64,000 nt of DNA, from positions 186,001-250,000 of the forward strand of contig JAHJHR010000012.1 in assembly GCA_018823745.1 (NCBI GenBank). The letters run 5' to 3'. Below the pieces are notes generated by a model. The model had not been told where the DNA came from and searched no databases. It saw only the letters and a list, made by a program, of their open reading frames with translations. The translations under genes were made by a program, and so were the position numbers. Source of the DNA: Alphaproteobacteria bacterium. GTDB lineage: Bacteria > Pseudomonadota > Alphaproteobacteria > Oceanibaculales > Oceanibaculaceae. Below, piece after piece: positions 36,943 through 45,754 of this stretch; position 1 is the stretch's first letter, and every line of letters starts with the position of its first letter.

Positions 36943-36953
36943 TGGTATTACCA
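36943..36953. promoter_or_regulatory. TGGTATTACCA operator upstream of glcD (GntR/FadR-type)
   Basis: A perfect palindrome TGGT-ATT-ACCA in the context ACTGGTATTACCAATA. It matches the TGGT-N3-ACCA core bound by FadR-subfamily GntR regulators such as PdhR, LldR and GlcC, which control lactate and glycolate oxidation genes. It lies 23 bases before the glcD start. No regulator gene is in the window. Confidence 0.65.
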
Positions 36954-36975
36954 ATATGGGTTGAGGGAGGTCGCC

Positions 36976-38463
36976 ATGCAGATGCCAGAGCCGGACAAGG
37001 CCATACTGGCCCGCCGGGCAGAGATCGTCGCCGCGCTGCGTGACATCGTGCCGGGCGAGGGCGTGATCGATGCGCCGGAGGAAATGAAGCCGTATGAAAG
37101 CGACGGGCTGACCGCCTATCGCACCCTGCCGCTGATCGTCGTCCTGCCCTCGACGACCGCTCAGGTATCCGCCATCCTGCGCTATTGCCATGAGAACCAG
37201 GTCAAGGTCGTGCCGCGCGGTGCCGGCACCTCGCTGTCCGGGGGCGCGCTGCCGCTGGCCGATGGCGTGCTGCTCGGCCTGGGCAAGTTCAACCGCGTGC
37301 TCGACATCGACTATGACAACCGCTGCGCCGTGGTACAGCCGGGCGTGACCAACCTCGGCATCACCGCCGCGGTGCAGGATCGCGGCTTCTATTACGCGCC
37401 CGATCCGTCCAGCCAGATCGCCTGCACCATCGGCGGCAATGTGGCGGAGAATTCCGGCGGCGTGCATTGCCTGAAATACGGCCTCACCACCAACAATGTG
37501 CTGGGTGTGGAGATGGTGCTGATCGACGGCACGATCCTGCGCATCGGGGGCAAGCATCTGGATGCCGAGGGCTATGACCTGCTGGGCATCATCATCGGCT
37601 CCGAGGGGCTGCTCGGCGTGGTGACGGAAGTGACCGTGCGCATCCTGCAGAAGCCGGCCGTCGCCCGGGCCGTGCTGCTGGGCTTCCCGACCAGCGAGAG
37701 CGCCGGTAATTGCGTCGGGGCGATCATTGGCGCCGGCATCATTCCGGGCGGCATGGAGATGATGGACAGGCCGGCGATCCACGCGGCCGAGGATTTCGTC
37801 CATGCCGGCTATCCGCGCGATGTCGAGGCGCTGCTGATCGTCGAACTGGACGGCCCGGCGGTCGAGGTCGACCATTTGATCGAGCGGGTCGAGGCGATCG
37901 CGACCGCGAATGGCGCGGTCTATAACCGCATCAGCCAGAACGAGGCCGAGCGGCTGAATTTCTGGGCCGGGCGCAAGGCGGCCTTCCCGGCGGTCGGGCG
38001 CATCTCGCCGGATTATTTCTGCATGGATGGCACCATCCCGCGCCGCCGCCTGCCCGAAGTGCTGACCCGCATGACCGAGCTGTCGCAGTATTACGGTCTC
38101 GGCGTTGCCAATGTCTTCCATGCCGGCGATGGCAATCTGCATCCGCTGATCCTCTACGATGCCAACAAACCGGGTGAGCTGCAGAAGGCAGAGGATTTTG
38201 GCGCCGATATCCTGCGGCTCTGCGTCGAAGTCGGCGGTGTGCTGACCGGCGAACACGGCGTCGGCGTGGAGAAACGCGACCTGATGCCGGCCATGTTCAC
38301 CGAGATCGACCTCAAGCAGCAGCAGCGGCTGAAATGCGCCTTCGATCCGGATGGGTTGCTGAACCCCGGCAAGGTGTTCCCGCAGCTGCATCGCTGCGCC
38401 GAGCTGGGCCGCATGCATATCCATCGCGGCCAGCTGCCATTCCCCGACCTTCCGCGCTTCTGA
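36976..38463 (+). CDS. glcD: glycolate oxidase subunit GlcD (FAD-linked)
   Basis: A 495-residue flavoprotein from the ATG behind GAGGGAGG. The FAD-binding PCMH-type domain has PRGAGTSLSGGALPL and IGGNVAENSGGVHCLKYG, and the C-terminal oxidase domain has HAGDGNLHP and LTGEHGVGVEKRDLM. It oxidises glycolate (or a related 2-hydroxy acid) to glyoxylate together with GlcE and GlcF at the inner membrane. First gene of the operon. Confidence 0.95.
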   Translation: MQMPEPDKAILARRAEIVAALRDIVPGEGVIDAPEEMKPYESDGLTAYRTLPLIVVLPSTTAQVSAILRYCHENQVKVVPRGAGTSLSGGALPLADGVLLGLGKFNRVLDIDYDNRCAVVQPGVTNLGITAAVQDRGFYYAPDPSSQIACTIGGNVAENSGGVHCLKYGLTTNNVLGVEMVLIDGTILRIGGKHLDAEGYDLLGIIIGSEGLLGVVTEVTVRILQKPAVARAVLLGFPTSESAGNCVGAIIGAGIIPGGMEMMDRPAIHAAEDFVHAGYPRDVEALLIVELDGPAVEVDHLIERVEAIATANGAVYNRISQNEAERLNFWAGRKAAFPAVGRISPDYFCMDGTIPRRRLPEVLTRMTELSQYYGLGVANVFHAGDGNLHPLILYDANKPGELQKAEDFGADILRLCVEVGGVLTGEHGVGVEKRDLMPAMFTEIDLKQQQRLKCAFDPDGLLNPGKVFPQLHRCAELGRMHIHRGQLPFPDLPRF

Positions 38464-38473
38464 GGCTGCCGTC

Positions 38474-39691
38474 ATGAGCGATACGATGCGCCCCGAAACG
38501 CTGGACCAGCTGCGCGACGCCGTGGCCTGGGCCGTGGCCGAGGAAACCCCGCTGGAGATCGTCGCGCGCGGCACCAAGCGCGGCCTTGGCCGTACGATGC
38601 AGACCGATCATACGCTGGACACCTCCGCCTTCTCCGGCATCAGCCTGTACGAGGCCGACGAACTGGTGATGAGCGCCGGCCCCGGCACGATGCTGGCCGA
38701 GATCGAGGCGGCGCTGGCGGCGCAGAACCAGCAGCTGGCGTTCGAGCCGGGCGACTGGGGGCCCCTGCTGGGCCAGCCGGCGGGCATGGGCAGCATCGCC
38801 GGAATCTTCGCCTGCAACATCGCCGGGCCGCGCCGCCTGAAGGCGGGAGCGGCGCGCGACCATATACTGGGCTTCAAGGGCGTCAGCGGTCGGGGCGAAA
38901 TCTACAAGGCCGGCAGCCGGGTCGTGAAGAACGTCACCGGCTATGACCTGCCGAAGCTGTTCTGCAGCGCCTATGGCACGCTGACCGTGGCCTCGGAACT
39001 GACCTTCAAGGTGCTGCCGGCACCGGAGAAGACCTATAGCGTGCTGATTCTCGGCCTCGACGATGCGACGGCCGCCAGCGCCATGGCGCTGGCCATGACC
39101 AGCCCGCATGAGGTATCCGCCGCCGCGCACCTGCCCGCCGGCATTACTGCGGGCTTCGGCGTGTCCTATGTGCGCGAGGCCGGCGCCGCCGTCACCGCGA
39201 TCCGCGTCGAAGGGCCGGGTCCCTCGGTCGAGCATCGCTGCCGGGAGCTGCGCGCCCTGCTGGCCGGCTTCGGGCAGGTCGAGGAGCTGCACACCCACAA
39301 CTCGCTCCGCTTCTGGCGCGAGCTGGCGGATGTCGCTCCCTTCGCCGCGCGTCCGGATATGCAGCTCTGGCGTGTCTCCGTCGCGCCGCTCAGCGGACCG
39401 GTGGTGGCGGCAGCCTTGCCGGATGCGACCTATTACTTTGACTGGGCCGGCGGGCTGGTCTGGCTGGGCTTGCCGCCCGCACCCAACGCCCATGCCGATG
39501 CGGTACGCGCTGCGGTCGCCGCAACCGGCGGCGGGCATGCGACGCTGATCCGGGCCGCCGCCGATGTCCGTGCCACCGTGCCGGTGTTCCAGCCGCAGGA
39601 TGCGGCGCTGGCCGCCCTCAGCCGGCGGGTGAAGGATTCCTTCGACCCGCGCGGCGTGCTGAACCCCGGCCGCCTCTATCCCGGAGCCTGA
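38474..39691 (+). CDS. glcE: glycolate oxidase subunit GlcE (FAD-binding)
   Basis: A 405-residue protein with a second FAD-binding domain (VARGTKRGLGR, GMGSIAGIFACNIAGPRRLKAGAARDHILG, VVKNVTGYDLPKL) and a C-terminal LNPGRLYPG. It starts 10 bases after glcD and ends three bases before glcF. Confidence 0.93.
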   Translation: MSDTMRPETLDQLRDAVAWAVAEETPLEIVARGTKRGLGRTMQTDHTLDTSAFSGISLYEADELVMSAGPGTMLAEIEAALAAQNQQLAFEPGDWGPLLGQPAGMGSIAGIFACNIAGPRRLKAGAARDHILGFKGVSGRGEIYKAGSRVVKNVTGYDLPKLFCSAYGTLTVASELTFKVLPAPEKTYSVLILGLDDATAASAMALAMTSPHEVSAAAHLPAGITAGFGVSYVREAGAAVTAIRVEGPGPSVEHRCRELRALLAGFGQVEELHTHNSLRFWRELADVAPFAARPDMQLWRVSVAPLSGPVVAAALPDATYYFDWAGGLVWLGLPPAPNAHADAVRAAVAATGGGHATLIRAAADVRATVPVFQPQDAALAALSRRVKDSFDPRGVLNPGRLYPGA

Positions 39692-39694
39692 CGG

Positions 39695-40990
39695 ATGCAG
39701 ACCAATTTCTCCCTGGCCCAGCTTGCCGATCCGGATATCGCGGTGGCCAACGACATCCTGCGCTCCTGCGTGCATTGCGGCTTCTGCACCGCGACCTGCC
39801 CGACCTATGTGCTGCTCGGCGACGAGCTGGACAGCCCGCGCGGCCGCATCTACCTGATCAAGGACATGCTGGAAGGCGACCGCCCCGCCACTGAGCAGGT
39901 GACCAAGCATATCGACCGCTGCCTCTCCTGCCTGTCCTGCATGACCACCTGCCCGTCCGGTGTGCATTACATGCATCTGGTCGATCATGCCCGCACGCAT
40001 ATCGAGCGCACCTACAAGCGCCCCTTCATGGACCGCCTGATGCGCAACCTGCTGGCCGCGATCCTGCCACATCCCGGCCGGTTCCGCCTGGCGCTGCTCG
40101 GCGCGCTGCTGGCAAAGCCCTTTGCCGGGCTGCTGCCGGCCCGGCTGCGCGCGATGGTAAAGCTGGCCCCGACCGCCCCCCTCGGCCGGTCCCACACCGA
40201 TGCGCCGCAGAGTTTCCCGGCCCTGGGCGAACGCCGCCTGCGCGTCGCGCTGCTGAATGGCTGCGCCCAGCCGGTGCTGGCGCCGGGCATCAATGAATCG
40301 ACCATCCGCCTGCTGACCCGCCATGGCTGCGAGGTGGTGCTGGCAAAAGGGGCCGGCTGCTGCGGGGCGCTGACCCATCACATGGGCAAGGAAGACGCCG
40401 CCCATGCCTCCGCCAAGGCGACCATCGCAGCCTGGATGTGCGAGATCGAGGGCGACGGGCTGGACGCCATCGTCATCAACGCGTCCGGCTGCGGCACCAC
40501 GGTGAAGGATTACGGCTTCATGTTCCGCGAGGATGCCGAATGGGCCGGCAAGGCTGCACAAATCTCGGCCCTCGCCAAGGATGTGACCGAGGTGATGGCG
40601 ACCCTTGGCCTGTCCGCGCCGGTGACCGAAACCGGCCTCGATGTCGCCTATCATTCCGCCTGCTCCATGCAGCACGGCCAGAAGATCAGGACCGAGCCGC
40701 GCGCCCTGCTACAGGCCGCCGGCTTCACCGTCAAGGAGGTGCCGGAAGGCCATCTCTGCTGCGGCTCCGCCGGCACCTACAACATGCTGCAACCGGAACT
40801 GGCGACACGCCTGCGCGACCGCAAGGTGGCGAATATCGAGGCAATGCAGCCCTCCCTTATCGCCACCGGCAATCTCGGCTGCATGACCCAGATTGGCAGC
40901 GGCACCGGCATCCCCATCGTCCACACAGTCGAACTGCTCGACTGGGCCACCGGCGGCCCGAAACCGGCAGCGCTGGAGCGGCGGATTTAG
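39695..40990 (+). CDS. glcF: glycolate oxidase iron-sulfur subunit GlcF
   Basis: A 431-residue protein with two N-terminal 4Fe-4S motifs, CVHCGFCTATCP and CLSCLSCMTTCP, and two C-terminal CCG domains (AGCCGAL, HLCCGSAG), the standard GlcF layout. It passes electrons from the flavin subunits to the quinone pool. Confidence 0.95.
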   Translation: MQTNFSLAQLADPDIAVANDILRSCVHCGFCTATCPTYVLLGDELDSPRGRIYLIKDMLEGDRPATEQVTKHIDRCLSCLSCMTTCPSGVHYMHLVDHARTHIERTYKRPFMDRLMRNLLAAILPHPGRFRLALLGALLAKPFAGLLPARLRAMVKLAPTAPLGRSHTDAPQSFPALGERRLRVALLNGCAQPVLAPGINESTIRLLTRHGCEVVLAKGAGCCGALTHHMGKEDAAHASAKATIAAWMCEIEGDGLDAIVINASGCGTTVKDYGFMFREDAEWAGKAAQISALAKDVTEVMATLGLSAPVTETGLDVAYHSACSMQHGQKIRTEPRALLQAAGFTVKEVPEGHLCCGSAGTYNMLQPELATRLRDRKVANIEAMQPSLIATGNLGCMTQIGSGTGIPIVHTVELLDWATGGPKPAALERRI

Positions 40991-41063
40991 GCGCACGCGG
41001 CTGTGTGCGCAAAGTAACCATCCCCCCCTTGGCGAGGCGCCAGCGGCGCTCCATACTCTTCTA

Positions 41064-41636
41064 ATGAAACGTCTGCTTCTCACTGTTGCGCTGGTACTGA
41101 TGGCTGGCCTGATGGCCGCCGGGCAGGGCTTTGCGACCGGGGCGAATTCGCGCAATGATGCGCGTCTGGAGCCGCTGTTCGAGCAATTGAAGGCGGCAAA
41201 AGACCCTGCAGTGGCGCAAATTCTTGAAGCGCAGATCTGGCATATCTGGACCTGGACCACGACCGAGGATGTGAATCTGCTGATGCGCATGGGCATCGGT
41301 GCAATGGACCGCCAGGATTTCGAGGCCGCCCTGCTGCATTTCGACGAGATGGTGCGCCTCGCCCCGGATTTCGCCGAGGCCTGGAACAAGCGGGCCACGG
41401 TGCATTACAGGCAGGGCAATTACCGGGCTTCCGTCATCGACATCGAAAAGGTCCTGGAGATCGAACCCAAGCATTTCGGCGCGCTGTCCGGGCTGGGCCT
41501 GATCTATCTTCAGCTTGAGCAGAAGAAGCCGGCCCTGCGCGCCTTCGAGAAGGCAAAGGAAATCCACCCCAACCTGCCAAACGTCGATAGCGTCATCCGC
41601 GACCTGCGCCGCGACGTCGAGGGCCGGGGGACGTGA
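41064..41636 (+). CDS. exported tetratricopeptide-repeat protein
   Basis: 190 residues from the ATG at 41064. A signal peptide (KRLLLTVALVLMAGLMAAGQG) is followed by about three TPR units (for example DFEAALLHFDEMVRLAPDFAEAWNKRA, each 34 residues) ending near residue 180. Probably a periplasmic scaffold. No ribosome-binding site stands out. Convergent with the alpha/beta hydrolase gene. Confidence 0.78.
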   Translation: MKRLLLTVALVLMAGLMAAGQGFATGANSRNDARLEPLFEQLKAAKDPAVAQILEAQIWHIWTWTTTEDVNLLMRMGIGAMDRQDFEAALLHFDEMVRLAPDFAEAWNKRATVHYRQGNYRASVIDIEKVLEIEPKHFGALSGLGLIYLQLEQKKPALRAFEKAKEIHPNLPNVDSVIRDLRRDVEGRGT

Positions 41637-41642
41637 CGCCGT

Positions 41643-42467
41643 CTATCTGAAAAAAGACAGGGCCGCCGCGACGATGGCCTCCGGCGCATCCTCCTGCATC
41701 AAATGTCCTGAACCGGCGATTTCCCGGTAATCGCAGCCCGGCAACAGCGCGGCAAGCTGGCGGCCGCGCGCGACCGGTATCCACTCATCCTCCTGCCCCC
41801 ACAGCAGTAGGGTCGGGCAGCGCACCGCACCATATTGCGGTTCGACCTCGTCGGTATGACGCATGTCCATCTGCGCGATCTGGCGATAAAAGGCCGGCTG
41901 GCCGGTCTCGCCAAGCCAGGGCGCCAGATAGGGTTCCAGTTCGGCGTCGGTCATCGCGCGGTGAACAGCGCCCCGGATATAGGCCCGCAGGATGGCGCAC
42001 TGCAGATAGTCGGGCACACCGGCGAAGGCGGCCTCATGCTGGCGCACATGCTGCACGAGGGTCGACCCCCAAGGCCGGACCGCGACGGGATCGACCAGCA
42101 GAAGCTTGCGGTAGTCGCAGCCATCGATCAGATGCGCGCGCAGCGCCGTGGCGCCACCGAAATCATGCGCGATCATGAAAGGGGCGGTCAGGCCCCAATG
42201 TTTCAGCAGAACAGCCAGCAGGCCGTTCTGGACGCCGAGCGACACGTCCTGCTCCACGCGCTTTTCCGACTGGCCATAGCCCAGCAGGTCGTAGAGATGC
42301 ACTGTGTAGTCGCGTGCCAGCTCCCGCGCGATGTTGCGCCAGACATAGGAGGAGAAGGGCGTGCCATGGACCATCACCACGGGCGGGCCGTCGCCGATTA
42401 TGTCGTAGGCGACTTCCTGTCCTCGGAAATCGAAGCGCTTTGTGAGAATCCAGGCGGTGCTTGCCAT
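41643..42467 (-). CDS. alpha/beta hydrolase with Asp nucleophile (haloalkane dehalogenase/epoxide hydrolase type)
   Basis: 274 residues. The nucleophile elbow reads AHDFGGA with Asp102 where esterases have Ser. An oxyanion HGTP occurs at 35-38, an acid in LWGQEDEWIPV and the His in GSGHLMQED. Asp at this position defines haloalkane and haloacetate dehalogenases and epoxide hydrolases. The residue after it is Phe rather than the Trp of most haloalkane dehalogenases and epoxide hydrolases, so the reaction is open. Confidence 0.8.
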   Translation of the reverse strand: MASTAWILTKRFDFRGQEVAYDIIGDGPPVVMVHGTPFSSYVWRNIARELARDYTVHLYDLLGYGQSEKRVEQDVSLGVQNGLLAVLLKHWGLTAPFMIAHDFGGATALRAHLIDGCDYRKLLLVDPVAVRPWGSTLVQHVRQHEAAFAGVPDYLQCAILRAYIRGAVHRAMTDAELEPYLAPWLGETGQPAFYRQIAQMDMRHTDEVEPQYGAVRCPTLLLWGQEDEWIPVARGRQLAALLPGCDYREIAGSGHLMQEDAPEAIVAAALSFFR

Positions 42468-42593
42468 ATCCAGCCCCCTTCAAGTTCTTTTCGACTTAAG
42501 CGGCAAGGTGGTGCGATACAACCCGGCGCGGCCTTGACCCCAACTCGTCGGCGCGCCATCGTTGCGCATAATTTTCGCCGAAGGAGGCCCACC

Positions 42594-43535
42594 ATGAAGA
42601 CCATGCCCGTTACGCCTGACGATCTGCGCCGTTCTGTCCTGGCGGTTCCGCCGCTCGCCCGGAATGCCGATCTCAGCCTGAACAAGGCCGCGAACCAGGC
42701 ACTGGTGACGCATCTGGAAACCGGCGGCGTCTCTACGCTGATGTATGGCGGCAATGCCAATTTCTACAATATCGGCGCCGGCGAATATCCCGCCGTGCTG
42801 GATATGCTGGAGGAGATCGCCGGCGCGCAGACCTGGGTCATCCCCTCGGTCGGGCCGGATTTCGGGCGCACCATGGACCAGGCAAAAATCCTGCGGGACC
42901 GCGATTTCCCGACCGCCATGGTGCTGCCGCTGCAATTCCCCGGCACGCCGGAAGGCTCCGAGAATGGCATCCGCCGTTTCGTCGATGCCTTCGGCAAGCC
43001 GGCCATCGTCTATGTGAAGAACGAGGGCGTGCTGCACCCGGACAATGTCGCCCGGCTGGTCGATGACGGGCTGGTCGCCGGCATCAAATACGCCATCGTC
43101 CGCGAAGACCCGATGAAGGATGCCTATCTGGAAGAGCTGGTGAAGCTGGTCGACCGCAAATACATCATCAGCGGCATCGGCGAGCGCCCGGCCATCGTGC
43201 ATCTGCGCGACTGGGGGCTGAATGGCTTCACCTCCGGCTCGGTCTGCGTCGGCCCGGCCGGCTCCATGGCGCTGCTGCGCGCCCTGAAGGCCAAGGATTA
43301 CGAGCAGGCCGAGAAGATTCGCGCCAATTACATTGCCCTGGAGGATCTGCGCGACGGGTTGTCGCCGATCCGCGTGCTGCACGAGGCGGTGACGCTGGGC
43401 GGCATCGGCGATATGGGTCCGATCCTGCCGATGCTCTCGAATATCGGCAAGGAGCATCACGCCGCCATCGCCAGGGCCGCAAAGGACCTGCTGGCCTACA
43501 ACGCCGAGATGCTGGCTGAGAAAATCCCGGCCTGA
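42594..43535 (+). CDS. DapA/NanA-family aldolase or lyase
   Basis: 313 residues from the ATG behind AAGGAGG. It is a TIM-barrel of the dihydrodipicolinate synthase family. The Schiff-base lysine is probably Lys165 in AGIKYAIVRED, and the partner tyrosine Tyr140 in AIVYVKNEG. The GxxxE/TT substrate motif of true DapA is not conserved (LETGGVSTLMYGG), so it is a DapA-like enzyme of unknown substrate, not the lysine enzyme. Divergent from the Asp-nucleophile hydrolase. Confidence 0.82.
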   Translation: MKTMPVTPDDLRRSVLAVPPLARNADLSLNKAANQALVTHLETGGVSTLMYGGNANFYNIGAGEYPAVLDMLEEIAGAQTWVIPSVGPDFGRTMDQAKILRDRDFPTAMVLPLQFPGTPEGSENGIRRFVDAFGKPAIVYVKNEGVLHPDNVARLVDDGLVAGIKYAIVREDPMKDAYLEELVKLVDRKYIISGIGERPAIVHLRDWGLNGFTSGSVCVGPAGSMALLRALKAKDYEQAEKIRANYIALEDLRDGLSPIRVLHEAVTLGGIGDMGPILPMLSNIGKEHHAAIARAAKDLLAYNAEMLAEKIPA

Positions 43536-43591
43536 GGCTGGAAACATCGCCCTCCCTTCCTTTCGGCCCATAGGGTAAAAGCACCCATCAT

Positions 43592-44119
43592 TTGTCCGAA
43601 AGGGAGGGAAAGGCGATTTCCCCCGAGAATCCGAACCTGCCGATTCTGGATACCAGCGACTGGGACCCGCGTGTTCGTGCCCTGTATGAGTATTGGCGCG
43701 CGCGCTGCCGTCCGGGGCGTCTGCCGGGCCGGGCCGATATCGATCCTGTCGATGTACCCCGCCTGCTGCGCTGGATGTGGATGGTCGATGTAACGCATGA
43801 TCCGCTGCGGTTTCGCGGTCGCCTTATGGGCACCGAGCATGTCGCAGCCATGGATCAGGACCCAACGGGGAAATGGTTCGACGAGGCCTTCCCGAATTTC
43901 CTGCCCAGCAGCACCTACACGGACTATGTGTCGGTTGCCAAGGGCATCCCCAGCTATCGCAAGGGGACGCCCAGCTACCACATAGACAAGCAGCATGTGG
44001 TGCTGGAGCGCGTTATGCTGCCCCTCGCAGCAGATGGAATAACCGTCGACATCATCCTGGCGATTACTGTTTATTTGCGCCAGGCGAACGCCCCTACCGG
44101 AAAGGCATATTTTTCATGA
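43592..44119 (+). CDS. PAS-domain protein (PAS_5 type)
   Basis: Up to 175 residues. It matches the small alphaproteobacterial PAS_5 proteins (LYEYWRARCRPGRLPGRADIDP, RLLRWMWMVDV, RFRGRLMGTEH). Start selection is unusual: the only standard start codon near the N-terminus is TTG at 43592, yet a strong GGGAGGG lies after it and is followed in frame by ATT at 43616. Its TGA overlaps the ATG of the dihydroorotase gene, so expression of the two is coupled. Confidence 0.8.
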   Translation: MSEREGKAISPENPNLPILDTSDWDPRVRALYEYWRARCRPGRLPGRADIDPVDVPRLLRWMWMVDVTHDPLRFRGRLMGTEHVAAMDQDPTGKWFDEAFPNFLPSSTYTDYVSVAKGIPSYRKGTPSYHIDKQHVVLERVMLPLAADGITVDIILAITVYLRQANAPTGKAYFS

Positions 44120-45453
44120 CCGAGACATTCGATCTTGTCGTCTCCGGCGGCATCGCCGTCACCCCGAACGGGCGCGAGCGCATCGATATCGGCATCCGCG
44201 CCGGCCGGATCGCCGCGCTGGGCAATCTGGGCAACGCCAAGGCAGCCGAACGCTTCGATGCGACGGGCCTGACCGTATTGCCGGGCGTGATCGACACCCA
44301 GGTGCATTTCCGCGAGCCGGGCAACGAGCACAAGGAAGATCTGGAATCCGGCACGCGTGGCGCGATTCTGGGTGGGGTGACGGCGATCTTCGAGATGCCG
44401 AACACCAAGCCCTCGACCACCGACGAGGACGCACTGGCCGACAAGCTGAATCGGGCGCGCGGCCGCGCCTGGTGCGACCATGCCTTCTTCATGGGGGCAG
44501 CCCCCGAGAATATCGGCAATCTGGTCAGCCTGGAGCGGCTGCCGGGCTGCTGCGGCGTGAAGGTGTTCATGGGCTCCTCTACCGGTTCGCTGCTGGTCGA
44601 GGATGATGCGACGCTGGAGGCCCTGCTGCTGGATGGCGTGCGCCGGGTCGCCGTGCATGCTGAGGACGAAATGCGGCTGCGTGCGCGCGCCCATATCGCC
44701 AAGGAGGCCGGTCATCCCCGCGCCCATCCCGACTGGCGCGATGTCGAGACCGCGCTGAACGCGACGCGCCGGGTCTGCAATCTGGCGCGCAAGACCGGCC
44801 GGCGCGTGCATGTGCTGCACATCACCACGGCGGACGAGATTGACTATCTGGCCGAGTACAAGGATTTCGTCACTGTCGAGACCACGCCGCAGCATCTGAC
44901 ACTGGAAGCGCCGGATTGCTATGACCGGCTGGGCAGCTTCGCCCAGATGAACCCGCCGATCCGCGATGCCCATCATCGCGCCGGGCTGTGGCGAGGCATC
45001 GCCAGTGGCGTTGTCGATGTCCTGGGCTCCGACCACGCACCGCATACGCGGGAAGAAAAGGCGAAGCCCTATCCGGACAGCCCGTCCGGCATGCCCGGCG
45101 TGCAGACCCTTCTGCCGGTGATGCTGGACCATGTGAATGCCGGAAGGCTGACGCTGGAACGGCTGGTTGATCTGGTCTGCTCCGGCCCGCAGCGGCTCTT
45201 CGGCATTGCCGGCAAGGGGCGAATCGCGCTCGGCTATGACGGCGATCTGACGCTGGTCGACATGAACGCGAAGAAGACCATCACCCACGCGATGATGGCC
45301 AACAAGTCGGGCTGGACGCCGTTCGACGGCATGGAAGTCACCGGCTGGCCGATGGCCACGATCATCCGCGGCAACATCGTCATGCGCGACGGCGAGGTGC
45401 AGGACAAGCCGCTCGGCAAGCCGGTCCGCTTCACCGAGACACTGAATGGCTGA
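44116..45453 (+). CDS. pyrC: dihydroorotase (class I)
   Basis: A 445-residue amidohydrolase. Metal-site motifs: DTQVHFREPG, a lysine in CCGVKVFMGSS, HAEDE, VLHITTADE and GSDHAPHTREEK. It interconverts carbamoyl aspartate and dihydroorotate in pyrimidine synthesis; similar proteins can be allantoinase- or hydantoinase-like, but HFREPG and DHAPHT favour dihydroorotase. The start overlaps the upstream stop (ATGA). No pyrB is adjacent. Confidence 0.88.
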   Translation: MTETFDLVVSGGIAVTPNGRERIDIGIRAGRIAALGNLGNAKAAERFDATGLTVLPGVIDTQVHFREPGNEHKEDLESGTRGAILGGVTAIFEMPNTKPSTTDEDALADKLNRARGRAWCDHAFFMGAAPENIGNLVSLERLPGCCGVKVFMGSSTGSLLVEDDATLEALLLDGVRRVAVHAEDEMRLRARAHIAKEAGHPRAHPDWRDVETALNATRRVCNLARKTGRRVHVLHITTADEIDYLAEYKDFVTVETTPQHLTLEAPDCYDRLGSFAQMNPPIRDAHHRAGLWRGIASGVVDVLGSDHAPHTREEKAKPYPDSPSGMPGVQTLLPVMLDHVNAGRLTLERLVDLVCSGPQRLFGIAGKGRIALGYDGDLTLVDMNAKKTITHAMMANKSGWTPFDGMEVTGWPMATIIRGNIVMRDGEVQDKPLGKPVRFTETLNG

Positions 45454-45454
45454 C

Positions 45455-45490
45455 TTGACCCCATGGGGTCAAAACCCGATATTGGGGTCA
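45455..45490 (+). promoter_or_regulatory. palindromic operator and promoter of the toxin-antitoxin pair
   Basis: TTGACCCCATGGGGTCAA (45455-45472) is a perfect 18-base palindrome starting one base after the pyrC stop. Its left end doubles as a -35 (TTGACC), and GATATT (45478-45483) stands 17 bases away as -10. A further half-site GGGGTCA follows at 45484-45490. This layout suits autorepression by the RHH antitoxin-toxin complex. Confidence 0.7.
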
Positions 45491-45514
45491 TGAGATCATC
45501 CTCAGGAGGGTGAC

Positions 45515-45754
45515 ATGGCCGATGTGAAAATCCGCAAGCTGAGCGACTGGGTTGTCGAGACCCTGAAGATCCGCGCGCGCAGCGCCGGGCGCAGCCTGGA
45601 GGAAGAACTGCGCCATGTGCTGACCGAGGCTGCGATGGAGCCACGCCGCCGTTTCCTGGAGCGGGCGACGGCGCTACGCGCGGATATTCGCGATCAGCAC
45701 GGCATCCTGCCCGACAGCACTCCCGGCATCCGCCAAGAGCGTGATCGCGCCTGA
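45515..45754 (+). CDS. FitA-type ribbon-helix-helix antitoxin
   Basis: 79 residues with AGGAGGG upstream. The N-terminal RHH fold (DVKIRKLSDWVVETLKIRA, then SLEEELRHVLTEA) binds DNA, and the C-terminal tail (from ~45) is expected to wrap the PIN toxin. Its TGA overlaps the toxin ATG (TGATG), the usual coupling in type II modules. Confidence 0.87.
   Translation: MADVKIRKLSDWVVETLKIRARSAGRSLEEELRHVLTEAAMEPRRRFLERATALRADIRDQHGILPDSTPGIRQERDRA

Noticed and set aside
42594-43535. Calling the DapA-fold gene dapA (4-hydroxy-tetrahydrodipicolinate synthase)
   Set aside because: The fold and Schiff-base lysine fit, but the substrate-binding TT motif region differs and no lysine-pathway genes are nearby.
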